Assembly (NCBI GenBank): GCA_030594505.1
Contig: JAUVFC010000118.1
Coordinates: forward strand, 1-5,850
DNA length: 5,850 nucleotides
DNA from: Desulfobacterales bacterium
GTDB lineage: Bacteria > Desulfobacterota > Desulfobacteria > Desulfobacterales > C00003106
Reading direction: 5' to 3'
The notes under the pieces were generated by a model. That model made no database searches. It saw only the letters and a list, made by a program, of their open reading frames with translations, and had not been told where the DNA came from. Each line of letters starts with the position of its first letter. Position 1 is the stretch's first letter. Shown piece after piece: positions 1 through 5,396 of this stretch. The position numbers and the translations under genes are program-made.

Positions 1-223
1 AATCCTGGTTTTCTTTTAGATATTGTTCGATCGTGTTTATGGCTTTTTCGTGCTCCGTATCATTCACCGATATATCCCACCCGTGCTTTCCTTTTTTCGA
101 GCGGTGTGAAATGCCGGATGATAACAGGACCAGCCCGTATGTGTCGGCCTGATCTGCTGAGAGATTCTCGAATATTATAATCATAAGAAGAGGCTTTTTA
201 GAGAAGCTTGAAAAAAGAGACAT
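1..223 (-). CDS. N-terminal fragment of a probable rhomboid-family membrane protease
   Basis: This reading frame runs off the left edge, so only about 74 residues are visible and the C-terminal part is missing. The visible protein is soluble and includes the stretches ENLSADQADTYGLVLLSSGI, HGWDISV and AINTIEQYLKENQD. From memory, this pattern (an aligned cluster around 'ADTYGLVLSS', a 'GW' strand and a closing 'ALxTIEQYxxEN' helix) resembles the cytoplasmic domain found before the six-helix membrane core of rhomboid serine proteases in Desulfobacterota. The catalytic Ser/His part lies outside the window, so the assignment is an inference. The start is uncertain. The ATG at 223 is the longest option, with an in-frame TAA at 239-241 just upstream. 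The ATG at 184 would begin MIIIFENLS and may be the truer start. Neither has a strong Shine-Dalgarno sequence. The gene is divergent from the aldolase operon. Confidence 0.55.
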   Translation of the reverse strand, partial: MSLFSSFSKKPLLMIIIFENLSADQADTYGLVLLSSGISHRSKKGKHGWDISVNDTEHEKAINTIEQYLKENQD

Positions 224-245
224 TTTTTTCTTTAGTTTTTAAAAT
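217..245 (+). promoter_or_regulatory. weak candidate sigma70 promoter of the aldolase operon
   Basis: GAGACA at 217-222 and TAAAAT at 240-245 are separated by 17 bases and match the -35 and -10 consensus at 4 of 6 and 5 of 6 positions. They lie in an AT-rich stretch about 55 bases before the eda start, in the divergent gap. A competing pair is TTGAAA at 208-213 with TTTAGT at 231-236, also spaced 17. Either is a guess from sequence alone. Confidence 0.28.
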
Positions 246-300
246 AGCATGTTAAAAGATAAAGGACAAAAGGAATCTTCGTTCGAGGAGGAGATAAAAA

Positions 301-930
301 ATGCAGTTGGATGTTCCGGTCATTGGCATTTTGCGCGGGGTGGAATCCTCTTTTTTCCGCGAGATAATGCATGCGTCATTTGCCAACGGACTGCGGGCAA
401 TTGAGGTTACCATGAATACCGAGGAGGCCGAACAGATCGTATCACAGAACAGGGACTCGGTGCCGGAGGGAAGTTTCCTGGGTATGGGAACCATCCGCAA
501 TCTTGAAGAGGCCGGGAGAGCCGCGGACGCCGGCGCCATGTTTTTCGTTACACCTAATCTGGACAGAGAGGTAATCGAGTACGCGAAATCAAAGAATATC
601 CCTACTATCACCGGCGCGCTCACCCCGACGGAAGTCTATACGGCCTGGTCAGCCGGGGCCGATATGGTAAAGGTTTTCCCTTGCCGGGCTTTGGGCGGAC
701 CGGCCTATATCAAAGATCTCCTCGGCCCCTTTGAGAAGATTCCGCTCGTGGCGGTGGGCGGCGTCAATAGTTCCAACCTGAAGGAATATTTTGAGGCCGG
801 GGTCAAGGGGGTGGGTGTATCTTCGTCGCTGTTCGGCCGCAAGGCCTTGAAGGATAAAAACCTGGAAGAGCTGGCCGGCAACGTAAAAAATTTTATTGAC
901 CGTTGTCTGGACTGTACAGATAAAGTGTGA
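301..930 (+). CDS. eda: KDPG/KHG aldolase (2-dehydro-3-deoxyphosphogluconate aldolase)
   Basis: This is a class I (Schiff-base) aldolase that splits 2-keto-3-deoxy-6-phosphogluconate into pyruvate and glyceraldehyde 3-phosphate, the last step of the Entner-Doudoroff route. Family members may also act on 2-keto-4-hydroxyglutarate. The 209 residues are close to the usual length of about 210. The expected signatures occur in order: GILRG at 9-13, IEVT with the catalytic base Glu35, the GMGTI strand at 61-65, FFVTPNL at 81-87, and the VKVFPC motif with the Schiff-base lysine Lys124, followed by VAVGGVN (150-156), the phosphate-binding strand. The family's usual 'VKLFPA' is VKVFPC here, with a cysteine in place of alanine. 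A strong GAGGAGGAG ribosome site at 285-293 sits 7 bases before the ATG, which fixes the start. The gene heads an operon with the second aldolase. No edd or sugar-acid kinase gene is in view, so the physiological substrate is open. Confidence 0.94.
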   Translation: MQLDVPVIGILRGVESSFFREIMHASFANGLRAIEVTMNTEEAEQIVSQNRDSVPEGSFLGMGTIRNLEEAGRAADAGAMFFVTPNLDREVIEYAKSKNIPTITGALTPTEVYTAWSAGADMVKVFPCRALGGPAYIKDLLGPFEKIPLVAVGGVNSSNLKEYFEAGVKGVGVSSSLFGRKALKDKNLEELAGNVKNFIDRCLDCTDKV

Positions 931-969
931 TATCAGAGGCTGTCGAAAATACCTGAGAGGAGAATAAGT

Positions 970-1911
970 GTGTATAGACCAGAAATAAAAGTTATTGACT
1001 GCACCGTCCGTGACGGTGGTCTGATGAATAAATGGCAGTTTGAAGATGCCTTTGTCCGTCAGGTGTACCAGGCGCTTACCGACGCCGGTGTTGATTATAT
1101 GGAGATTGGTTACCTGAGTTCGGAAAAATCGTTTTCCCGGGATGAAGTCGGGCCGTGGAAATTTTGCGCTGAAGAAGATATCCGACGTGTTATCGGTGAC
1201 GCTGAGAAAAAGATCAAGCTTTCCGCCATGGCTGATATTGGACGAATCGATTATGATGACATACTGCCAAAATCAGAGAGCTCTCTGGATATGATCCGCG
1301 TGGCCTGCTATGTGCACCAGATAGACGCGGCTATTGACCTGGCGCATCACTGCATGGACAAAGGATATGAAGCGACGATAAATCTTATGGCTGTTTCCAC
1401 TGTAGGGCCGCGGGATCTTGACGAAGGTCTGGAGGACCTCGCCCGAAGCCGGGTGCCGATCATCTATTTGGTTGACAGCTTCGGGGCGTTCTATTCAGAG
1501 GATATTGACTGTCTTGCTAAGAAGTACTTGGAGCGGTTGTCCGGCAAGACCATAGGCATCCACTGCCACAACAACCAGCAATTGGCATTTTCCAATACCA
1601 TAGCGGCAATTATAGCCGGGATCAATTTCCTGGATGGCTCCCTGTATGGGATTGGTCGCGGCGCCGGCAACTGCCCATTGGAGCTCTTGCTTTCGTTCTT
1701 GAAGAATCCGAAGTTTAATGTGCGCCCCGTAGTCAAAGTCATCGAGGACCAGATCCTGCCGTGGCGCGAGAAAATTGACTGGGGTTATTTCATTCCCTAT
1801 ATGGTCACCGGAGTTCTGAATCAGCATCCCCGTGCTGCCATGGCCCATATGGAATCTGAGAATAAAAATAAAGTGACAGAGTTTTTAGATCAGGTTACCG
1901 GCACCGTCTAA
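970..1911 (+). CDS. HMGL/DmpG-type metal-dependent aldolase (DRE-TIM superfamily)
   Basis: This is a TIM-barrel enzyme of the pyruvate-carboxyltransferase/HMG-CoA lyase superfamily, which makes or breaks C-C bonds next to a 2-oxo acid enolate held by a divalent metal. It shows IDCTVRDGG at 9-17 (catalytic Arg14 and metal ligand Asp15 by comparison with DmpG), the strand LVDSFGAFY at 167-175, the metal-binding HCH at 198-200 in GIHCHNN, and GRGAGNCPLELLL at 229-241, which matches the DmpG 'GAGAGNTPLE' loop. At 313 residues it is shorter than DmpG (about 340) and lacks a clear C-terminal partner-binding domain. The DmpG base His21 is replaced by Leu18, so plain 4-hydroxy-2-oxovalerate aldolase activity is doubtful. 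The start is a GTG behind AGAGGAG (956-962) with a 7-base gap. It lies 39 bases after eda and is surely co-transcribed. No acylating aldehyde dehydrogenase (the DmpF partner) follows. The substrate is unknown. Confidence 0.85.
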   Translation: MYRPEIKVIDCTVRDGGLMNKWQFEDAFVRQVYQALTDAGVDYMEIGYLSSEKSFSRDEVGPWKFCAEEDIRRVIGDAEKKIKLSAMADIGRIDYDDILPKSESSLDMIRVACYVHQIDAAIDLAHHCMDKGYEATINLMAVSTVGPRDLDEGLEDLARSRVPIIYLVDSFGAFYSEDIDCLAKKYLERLSGKTIGIHCHNNQQLAFSNTIAAIIAGINFLDGSLYGIGRGAGNCPLELLLSFLKNPKFNVRPVVKVIEDQILPWREKIDWGYFIPYMVTGVLNQHPRAAMAHMESENKNKVTEFLDQVTGTV

Positions 1912-1955
1912 ATGGTGTTGCCACAACCTCTCTTGTAATGGGAAGTCATCAAGGT

Positions 1956-2834
1956 TCAGTAAACGAGGACGCCGTCCAGAAGTTCGCATACTTTAGCGGG
2001 CTTGGCTGCCATGGGTTTTGTGATGCCGATTTTCCAGTCAGCAAATCTCCAGTCACAATCCATAGCTACCGCACCATCCAGGTGACTAAATTCCCTTGTA
2101 AAATCACATTCGTCGGGCGTGTGGTCGATACATTGGCCGATTGAAAAAGCGCGAAGGCGGGGCATGAATTTACTCAAATACGAGCGAATAAATCCATGTC
2201 TGTTGGGAACCGTGTCTTCCCAGTCTATCTTTTTCAATACATGAAAATTCCCTACCACTAAAAGAACTTTTGCATTTGGATTTTTGTGAAAAATCCTGAC
2301 GATAGAACGGGCCATCCACTCATCACGGTTAATTTTTCCTTCGTACATTGATTTCGGAAGGTCAAGTGCAATCACGGAAGGCCTCTTGCTGTGATCAAGG
2401 TGCCTTATCACGTTGAATATATTTCTATATTCTTCGCAATCGATCGGGTGGTGCAGCTTGATATCCGCCAAACCGCTTCCTGTTTGGAGGAATTTGTCAA
2501 TTGTTTCCTGCTGGTCGGAGCAAATCTCCAATCCTAAATGGGTGACTTCAGCATCGTGTAGTTTTGGAATTAGATCCGATAAGAACTTTAGAATAGGCAG
2601 TTTTTTATGGGTAGTGCCCAGGAAGACGGCGTTATGCGATTTCAGTTTCTCGAAAACGTATGATTGACGGTCTTTGTTGATGCTGTAACCATCGGCATAA
2701 TAAACTTTTGAAATGAAAAGAACAGAGACAATGAATATCAGCAACCTGCAAAGCGGGATCGAGTATCTCGGCACATTGATGAACTGCTTGAGTTTCCGGT
2801 TTAAGCCGGAATTACCTGTTTGATATCCTCGCAT
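1956..2834 (-). CDS. exported or membrane-anchored ChaN-like (Tiki/TraB/EreA fold) protein
   Basis: The 292-residue protein has a basic N-terminus, then one hydrophobic segment at about 26-41 (PLCRLLIFIVSVLF), then a soluble domain, so it is exported or anchored in the inner membrane. The soluble part carries the paired GxxH-type motifs of the ChaN (DUF399)/EreA/TraB group: FLGTTH with His76, HLGLEI with Glu103 followed by a Gln-rich helix (SDQQETIDKFL), RDEWMARSI at 170-178, and a KVLLVVGNFHV strand with His198. ChaN of Campylobacter is a haem-binding lipoprotein, whereas other relatives are esterases or peptidases, so the activity here cannot be named. No lipobox is present: Cys29 lies before the hydrophobic core. 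The ATG at 2834 is preceded by GGGAG almost touching it, a poor spacing, so a later start is possible. It converges on the aldolase operon with a 44-base gap and no obvious terminator. Confidence 0.72.
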   Translation of the reverse strand: MRGYQTGNSGLNRKLKQFINVPRYSIPLCRLLIFIVSVLFISKVYYADGYSINKDRQSYVFEKLKSHNAVFLGTTHKKLPILKFLSDLIPKLHDAEVTHLGLEICSDQQETIDKFLQTGSGLADIKLHHPIDCEEYRNIFNVIRHLDHSKRPSVIALDLPKSMYEGKINRDEWMARSIVRIFHKNPNAKVLLVVGNFHVLKKIDWEDTVPNRHGFIRSYLSKFMPRLRAFSIGQCIDHTPDECDFTREFSHLDGAVAMDCDWRFADWKIGITKPMAAKPAKVCELLDGVLVY

Positions 2835-2889
2835 GCTCCCGCCACTTTCTCAGAAACCAAGATCTCTCTCAGAGTATTTTGCCCTGATA

Positions 2890-2895
2890 ATTATA
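2890..2895 (-). promoter_or_regulatory. candidate -10 box for the ChaN-like gene
   Basis: Read on the minus strand this is a perfect TATAAT, 56 bases before the ATG at 2834, which would give a leader of about 50 bases. No good -35 box lies 16-18 bases upstream of it (the best is AAGTTT) and there is no extended TG, so this is only suggestive. Confidence 0.28.
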
Positions 2896-2937
2896 TCGTG
2901 ACGGAAAGAGGAAAACTTTAATTTTCAGAGGAAATCA

Positions 2938-2971
2938 GGGGACAATCCTATTGTTGTTTTAATATATAACG
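2938..2971 (+). repeat. dispersed 34-base repeat, copy 1
   Basis: This stretch aligns without gaps to 5363-5396: both begin with GGGG and end with the identical 17-mer TGTTTTAATATATAACG, giving 27 matches in 34. The second copy lies directly downstream of the transposase gene at the right edge. The left part here reads CAGGGGACAATCC, similar to the GGGGACA debris at 4647-4654 (opposite strand). It is probably a remnant of a transposase-associated REP-like or insertion element end; no transposase gene is next to this copy. Confidence 0.6.
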
Positions 2972-3120
2972 TTGTTGATTTATTAACTTATTTTGCGACA
3001 TTTGTCTGCCACCGCAGTTATTCAACGAAGTCAACTACGTTACCCCTCTACTTCATTATCCATTGATGAATTCTATGCCAGCATCTGAAAAGGATATGGA
3101 CAGTTCATAACAGGAAAAGA

Positions 3121-3147
3121 CAGGTAGCGACTGTGCGTCATTACCTG
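3121..3147 (+). other. imperfect stem-loop about 100 bases upstream of the hydrolase
   Basis: CAGGTA at 3121-3126 pairs with TACCTG at 3142-3147. Inside, a G-T pair, a single C/A mismatch and GAC (3129-3131) with GTC (3137-3139) close a 5-base loop, TGTGC. There is no T-run after it, so it is not an intrinsic terminator. It may be part of a leader RNA or an operator. I recognise no riboswitch class. Confidence 0.38.
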
Positions 3148-3248
3148 AGGCGAGCCCGGTGCTGATAAGGAACATTTCAAATGATTTACATCACTAATTG
3201 GCTGTGTTATTACGAAGTCATCTTACATAGAACGAGTCTATTCCAAAA

Positions 3249-4103
3249 ATGAGTATCGCATTTGAAAAAGGAATTTATCCAATAGGGCAGGGGAATACTC
3301 TGGAATGGACTCGTGTGCGAAATCCCTCTCCACGGGGCCTCGTCTTTCTGCCGCCTTTGATTGGCGGAAATTTGTCCCAGCAGATCGGCATGTTTCGCTG
3401 GTTAACCCGAAATAGCTACGATCTTATCTCCTTTAACTATTCCGGGCATGGAAATTCCTCGGACAAGTTTTCTCTTAGATCAACCCTCCGTGATACGTCG
3501 CATATGCTCCAATACGCACACTCGCTGAGCAAAAAAGAGCAACTCCCGCTTTTCGGAATCGCCTCCTGTTATTCGGCCATACCGCTCCTTTACGCGGCTT
3601 ATTGTCTTAAAGAACCTTTTGGGGGTGTGGTGCTTATAAACGCTGTTTTAAAGTTGAGTCCGGGCGCTGTGGTCAGGTCTTTTGGGGCCCATTATAGAAG
3701 AATATTTCCGACCCGAATAGGTATTAAAAAGACTTTGACGGCAATCGGACATTACGTGGATTTTTTGTTTCCCGGAATTAGAAAGGGGAAAGAGCGCTTT
3801 GGTCTATTAGAACGGAAAAGGGTCAAATTACTTAACACACTTGCCGATTTTTTCATTTTAGATCCATTGAAAAGGGTCTGTTTGCAAGACACGCCGGCCC
3901 TGTGCCTTTATGCCAGTCAGGACAGGATCCTGGATATTTATGATGGTGGTGTTAGAATCGATTATAAAAAAGAGGTCCGGCGTATATGCCCGCGAACCTT
4001 TTTCAGACCCCTGGACGGAAACCATTTCCTTCCCCGGAAGGCTGCCAGGGACAAGGCCGCCAACTACATTAACACCTTTCTGAAGGACTTGCCGGCGAAT
4101 TGA
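3249..4103 (+). CDS. LuxD-like alpha/beta hydrolase with probable cysteine nucleophile
   Basis: The 284-residue soluble protein has an alpha/beta-hydrolase fold. GLVFLPPLIGGN at 30-41 is the first core strand with the oxyanion loop, and YDLISFNYSGHGNSS at 57-71 is the following strand and loop. The nucleophile elbow LFGIASCYSA (101-110) lacks the usual GxSxG. It fits the AxSxS elbow of the LuxD acyl-ACP thioesterase (AASLSA) only if Cys107 replaces the serine (A105-S-C107-Y-S109). The rest of the triad is clear: Asp225 in YASQDRIL and His259 in DGNHFL. Between strands 6 and 7 is a basic helical cap (about 140-210). The likely role is hydrolysis or transfer of an acyl or thioester substrate, which is inference. 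The first ATG after an in-frame TAG (3228-3230) is taken as the start; the ribosome site is weak (GAG at 3234-3236). It stands alone in its direction and converges on the CGGC gene. Confidence 0.78.
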   Translation: MSIAFEKGIYPIGQGNTLEWTRVRNPSPRGLVFLPPLIGGNLSQQIGMFRWLTRNSYDLISFNYSGHGNSSDKFSLRSTLRDTSHMLQYAHSLSKKEQLPLFGIASCYSAIPLLYAAYCLKEPFGGVVLINAVLKLSPGAVVRSFGAHYRRIFPTRIGIKKTLTAIGHYVDFLFPGIRKGKERFGLLERKRVKLLNTLADFFILDPLKRVCLQDTPALCLYASQDRILDIYDGGVRIDYKKEVRRICPRTFFRPLDGNHFLPRKAARDKAANYINTFLKDLPAN

Positions 4104-4163
4104 CAGACATGTCTCATGCTGCGGATATGGCGATCAGGGCGACCCCATTTCCCCGTGTCTTAA

Positions 4164-4544
4164 TTACGTCCACTGCTGGAGAACATAATCTTTAGGAAGG
4201 TGTGCTGTACCTTTCACGCAGGGAATACCAGTTTCCCTGTGCACGTTTTCGATGAGTTCGTCGATGTGTTCGCAAAATCCGGGGCTTTCCATGGACCAAC
4301 CCTTATCCTCTTTTTTGGCAAAGGTACAGGTACAGAAGTGGATAGCTTCAGCACCCTTGGCCTTGAGAATCTTGGCCAGTTCTACAACGGAATCGCCTGG
4401 ACATCTGCAGGTAAAAACTCCAGCGGGCATAGCGGCTTCATAGATTTGGAATCCTTCCTTGGTTTCCATCATGCATCGGAAACAGCTGGTTAAAGGACAC
4501 CTTTGCTCATTCTTCTCGCAACGGATAATTCCTACTTTCGTCAT
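4164..4544 (-). CDS. CGGC-family cysteine-rich putative metal-binding protein
   Basis: The 126-residue cytoplasmic protein has ten cysteines (9, 16, 21, 24, 46, 48, 71, 73, 91, 109). Its order of motifs matches the CGGC family (Pfam CGGC): a start strand VGIIRCE, then CPLTSCFRC at 16-24, the central motif, a GAEAIHFCTC strand at 64-73, and a C-terminal CEHIDELIE helix followed by GIPCVKGTAH. The family's central TCGGCPG is TCRCPG here, one residue shorter, so the CxxC becomes CxC (Cys46, Cys48). The family is thought to bind zinc or another metal because of its conserved Cys/His; its function is not known. The start is supported by GAGAGGG on the minus strand five bases before the ATG. It is a single-gene unit with its own upstream promoter candidate and converges on the hydrolase gene with a 60-base gap. 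Confidence 0.82.
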   Translation of the reverse strand: MTKVGIIRCEKNEQRCPLTSCFRCMMETKEGFQIYEAAMPAGVFTCRCPGDSVVELAKILKAKGAEAIHFCTCTFAKKEDKGWSMESPGFCEHIDELIENVHRETGIPCVKGTAHLPKDYVLQQWT

Positions 4545-4565
4545 TTTTGCCCTCTCTTTTTCTAT

Positions 4566-4594
4566 ATTGTCTTATCGAAGCTCTTTAAAATCAA
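4566..4594 (-). promoter_or_regulatory. candidate promoter for the CGGC gene
   Basis: On the minus strand, TTGATT (4589-4594) and GACAAT (4566-4571) are spaced 17 bases, each matching the consensus at 4 of 6 positions, in an AT-rich stretch about 20 bases before the ATG. The short leader would just fit the GAGAGGG ribosome site. Sequence evidence only. Confidence 0.32.
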
Positions 4595-4646
4595 AAAGTT
4601 TTGACTCAATCATGTATCATTTTCTACTTGACAGGAGGACTATAGG

Positions 4647-4678
4647 ATGTCCCCATTGCTTCCTTGAGACCTGACCCC
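4647..4678 (-). repeat. REP-like / transposase-associated remnant
   Basis: Read on the minus strand, this stretch contains GGGGTCAGGTCT (4667-4678) and, 12 bases on, GGGGACAT (4647-4654). These two short motifs recur around REP-associated Y1 transposases in many proteobacteria (recalled, not searched). No coding remnant lies between them, so this looks like a small internally deleted or non-autonomous copy. It ends just before the TTGACA of the next feature. Confidence 0.45.
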
Positions 4679-4684
4679 TTTGAC

Positions 4685-4721
4685 TTGACAATTCCCTGAG
4701 ATGAGGGTAATTCTTTATAAT
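4685..4721 (+). promoter_or_regulatory. TTGACA / TATAAT pair with inverted repeat between, upstream of the response regulator
   Basis: Perfect TTGACA (4685-4690) and TATAAT (4716-4721) hexamers are present but 25 bases apart, too far for ordinary sigma70 spacing. An inverted repeat fills the gap: AATT-CCCT (4690-4697), six-base loop, AGGG-T-AATT (4704-4712). Either the -10 works alone with an activator bound to the repeat, or the hexamer match is chance. Transcription from here would start near 4728 and run through the small ORF into the response regulator. Confidence 0.4.
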
Positions 4722-4731
4722 CGGCTCAGTA

Positions 4732-4848
4732 ATGAAAAATGAAAAATACCGCAAGAAGGTGGCATTACTCCAGCGTCATAAGGTCTTCCATCTGTCCGGT
4801 ATCTATCAACAGGCTATTGCCCCTTCTTTGTGTACTACCATAACCTAA
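4732..4848 (+). CDS. possible 38-residue small protein or leader peptide
   Basis: An open frame of 38 codons begins with the basic helix MKNEKYRKKVALLQRHK and continues to a TAA at 4846-4848, ten bases before the response regulator ATG. Its stop overlaps the Shine-Dalgarno region of that gene (TAAGGAG), as seen with translationally coupled genes. It has no ribosome site of its own. Its ATG lies about 10 bases after the TATAAT box, so it would be nearly leaderless. I recognise no family. It may be a chance frame, and the evidence is positional only. Confidence 0.25.
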   Translation: MKNEKYRKKVALLQRHKVFHLSGIYQQAIAPSLCTTIT

Positions 4849-4858
4849 GGAGACACAA

Positions 4859-5299
4859 ATGATGGAAAATCGAACTGTTCTTTTTGTGGATGACGAGAAG
4901 AATGTCCTGACTTCACTGAAGAGGCTTTTGCACAAGGAGCCGTATCAGAGTCTTTTCGCCCCGAGTGGACAAGAGGCACTTGAATTAATGGAAAAAGAAA
5001 AGGTGCATGTTATTGTTTCTGACCTGAGAATGCCCGATATGACTGGCCATACACTGTTCAAAAAGGTTCGAGATAGATATCCTGATGTTGTCAGGCTGAT
5101 ACTGTCCGCCGCTGCCGACAAAGATACTGTTCTCAATACCATTGGCGGCGGGCTTGTTTATCGATACATTATCAAACCATGGAATGAGAAAAGTATAAAG
5201 GAAATTATCAGGCATGCCATAAAAATGTTTGATTTGTTGGAAGAGAAAAGGGATTTGGAAAGGAGAATCGAGGAACATAACCGACCAATCAAGAATTGA
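4859..5299 (+). CDS. single-domain (CheY-like) response regulator with coiled-coil tail
   Basis: The 146-residue receiver protein has all phosphorylation residues: acidic pair Asp11/Asp12 (LFVDDE), phospho-acceptor Asp55 (VSDLRMPDM), switch Ser83 (LILSAAAD) and Lys106 in YIIKPW. The KPW signature is typical of receivers from the HD-GYP/RpfG and hybrid-regulator group rather than of CheY or OmpR types. After the receiver (about 5-123) comes a charged helix, LLEEKRDLERRIEEHN, which usually leads into an output domain, but the protein ends there. It is therefore a stand-alone receiver, presumably acting through protein contact, or a truncated descendant of a larger regulator. GGAG at 4849-4852 sits 6 bases before ATG-ATG; either ATG is possible. 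No histidine kinase is adjacent, so the partner is unknown. Confidence 0.9.
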   Translation: MMENRTVLFVDDEKNVLTSLKRLLHKEPYQSLFAPSGQEALELMEKEKVHVIVSDLRMPDMTGHTLFKKVRDRYPDVVRLILSAAADKDTVLNTIGGGLVYRYIIKPWNEKSIKEIIRHAIKMFDLLEEKRDLERRIEEHNRPIKN

Positions 5300-5309
5300 C
5301 AATAAATTG

Positions 5310-5348
5310 GCCGGGCAAGCTTAACGCTTGGCCGGCACGATCTGTTTT
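5310..5348 (+). terminator. hairpin terminator after the response regulator
   Basis: GCCGGGCAAGC (5310-5320) pairs with GCTTGGCCGGC (5326-5336) across a TTAAC loop: 10 of 11 pairs, with one G/G mismatch. A run of five T follows at 5344-5348, seven bases after the stem. This position, 10 bases after the stop, fits an intrinsic terminator, though the displaced T-run weakens it. The GC-rich stem could also be a REP-type hairpin linked to the neighbouring transposase. Confidence 0.6.
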
Positions 5349-5362
5349 TGACATGACGTTTG

Positions 5363-5396
5363 GGGGTGTAACCCTTTGGTGTTTTAATATATAACG
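5363..5396 (+). repeat. dispersed 34-base repeat, copy 2
   Basis: This is the partner of 2938-2971, in the same orientation, with an identical 17-mer TGTTTTAATATATAACG at 5380-5396 and a GGGG block at the same distance. It lies 32 bases beyond the stop codon of the minus-strand transposase, as expected for a sequence marking the 3' end of that element. Its left part also forms a small GGGT-GTA-ACCC hairpin (5364-5373). Confidence 0.6.

Larger units (their letters stand above)
2835..3248. other. gene-free region with repeat and hairpin
   Basis: About 410 bases without a credible gene lie between the divergent ChaN-like and hydrolase genes. Frames here are short and lack ribosome sites; the longest are about 14 codons from an ATG near 3066 and about 28 codons without an ATG ending near 3195. 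The region is AT-rich from 2930 to 3000. It holds the left copy of the 34-base dispersed repeat (2938-2971) and an imperfect hairpin (3121-3147). No convincing promoter for the hydrolase was found; the best try, TTGGCT at 3198 with TTACAT at 3223, has a poor -10 and a 19-base spacer. Confidence 0.6.

Noticed and set aside
252..623. Minus-strand open frame across the eda gene
   Set aside because: It lies opposite a strongly supported aldolase, has no family resemblance, and the protein is low-complexity as in antisense shadows.
1495..1848. Minus-strand open frames within the second aldolase
   Set aside because: They are antisense to conserved catalytic motifs of the real gene and have no ribosome site or recognisable motif.
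1920..1935. GTTG-CCA-CAAC hairpin as a terminator of the aldolase operon
   Set aside because: Only four base pairs and no T-run follow.
3141..3170. Group II intron fragment suggested by GAGGCGAGCCCGGTGC
   Set aside because: No domain V hairpin, no reverse transcriptase remnant and no boundary sequences; the resemblance is too short.
4105..4114. Palindrome AGACATGTCT between the convergent genes as a terminator
   Set aside because: It has no loop and no T-run; ten bases of perfect symmetry can arise by chance or be a protein site, with nothing to choose between them.
4200..4493. Plus-strand open frames opposite the CGGC gene
   Set aside because: The minus frame has the family's cysteine pattern and a good ribosome site; the plus frames have neither.
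4628..4646. TTGACA followed by TATAGG as a promoter
   Set aside because: The two are only seven bases apart, and no better -10 lies 16-18 bases downstream of the TTGACA.
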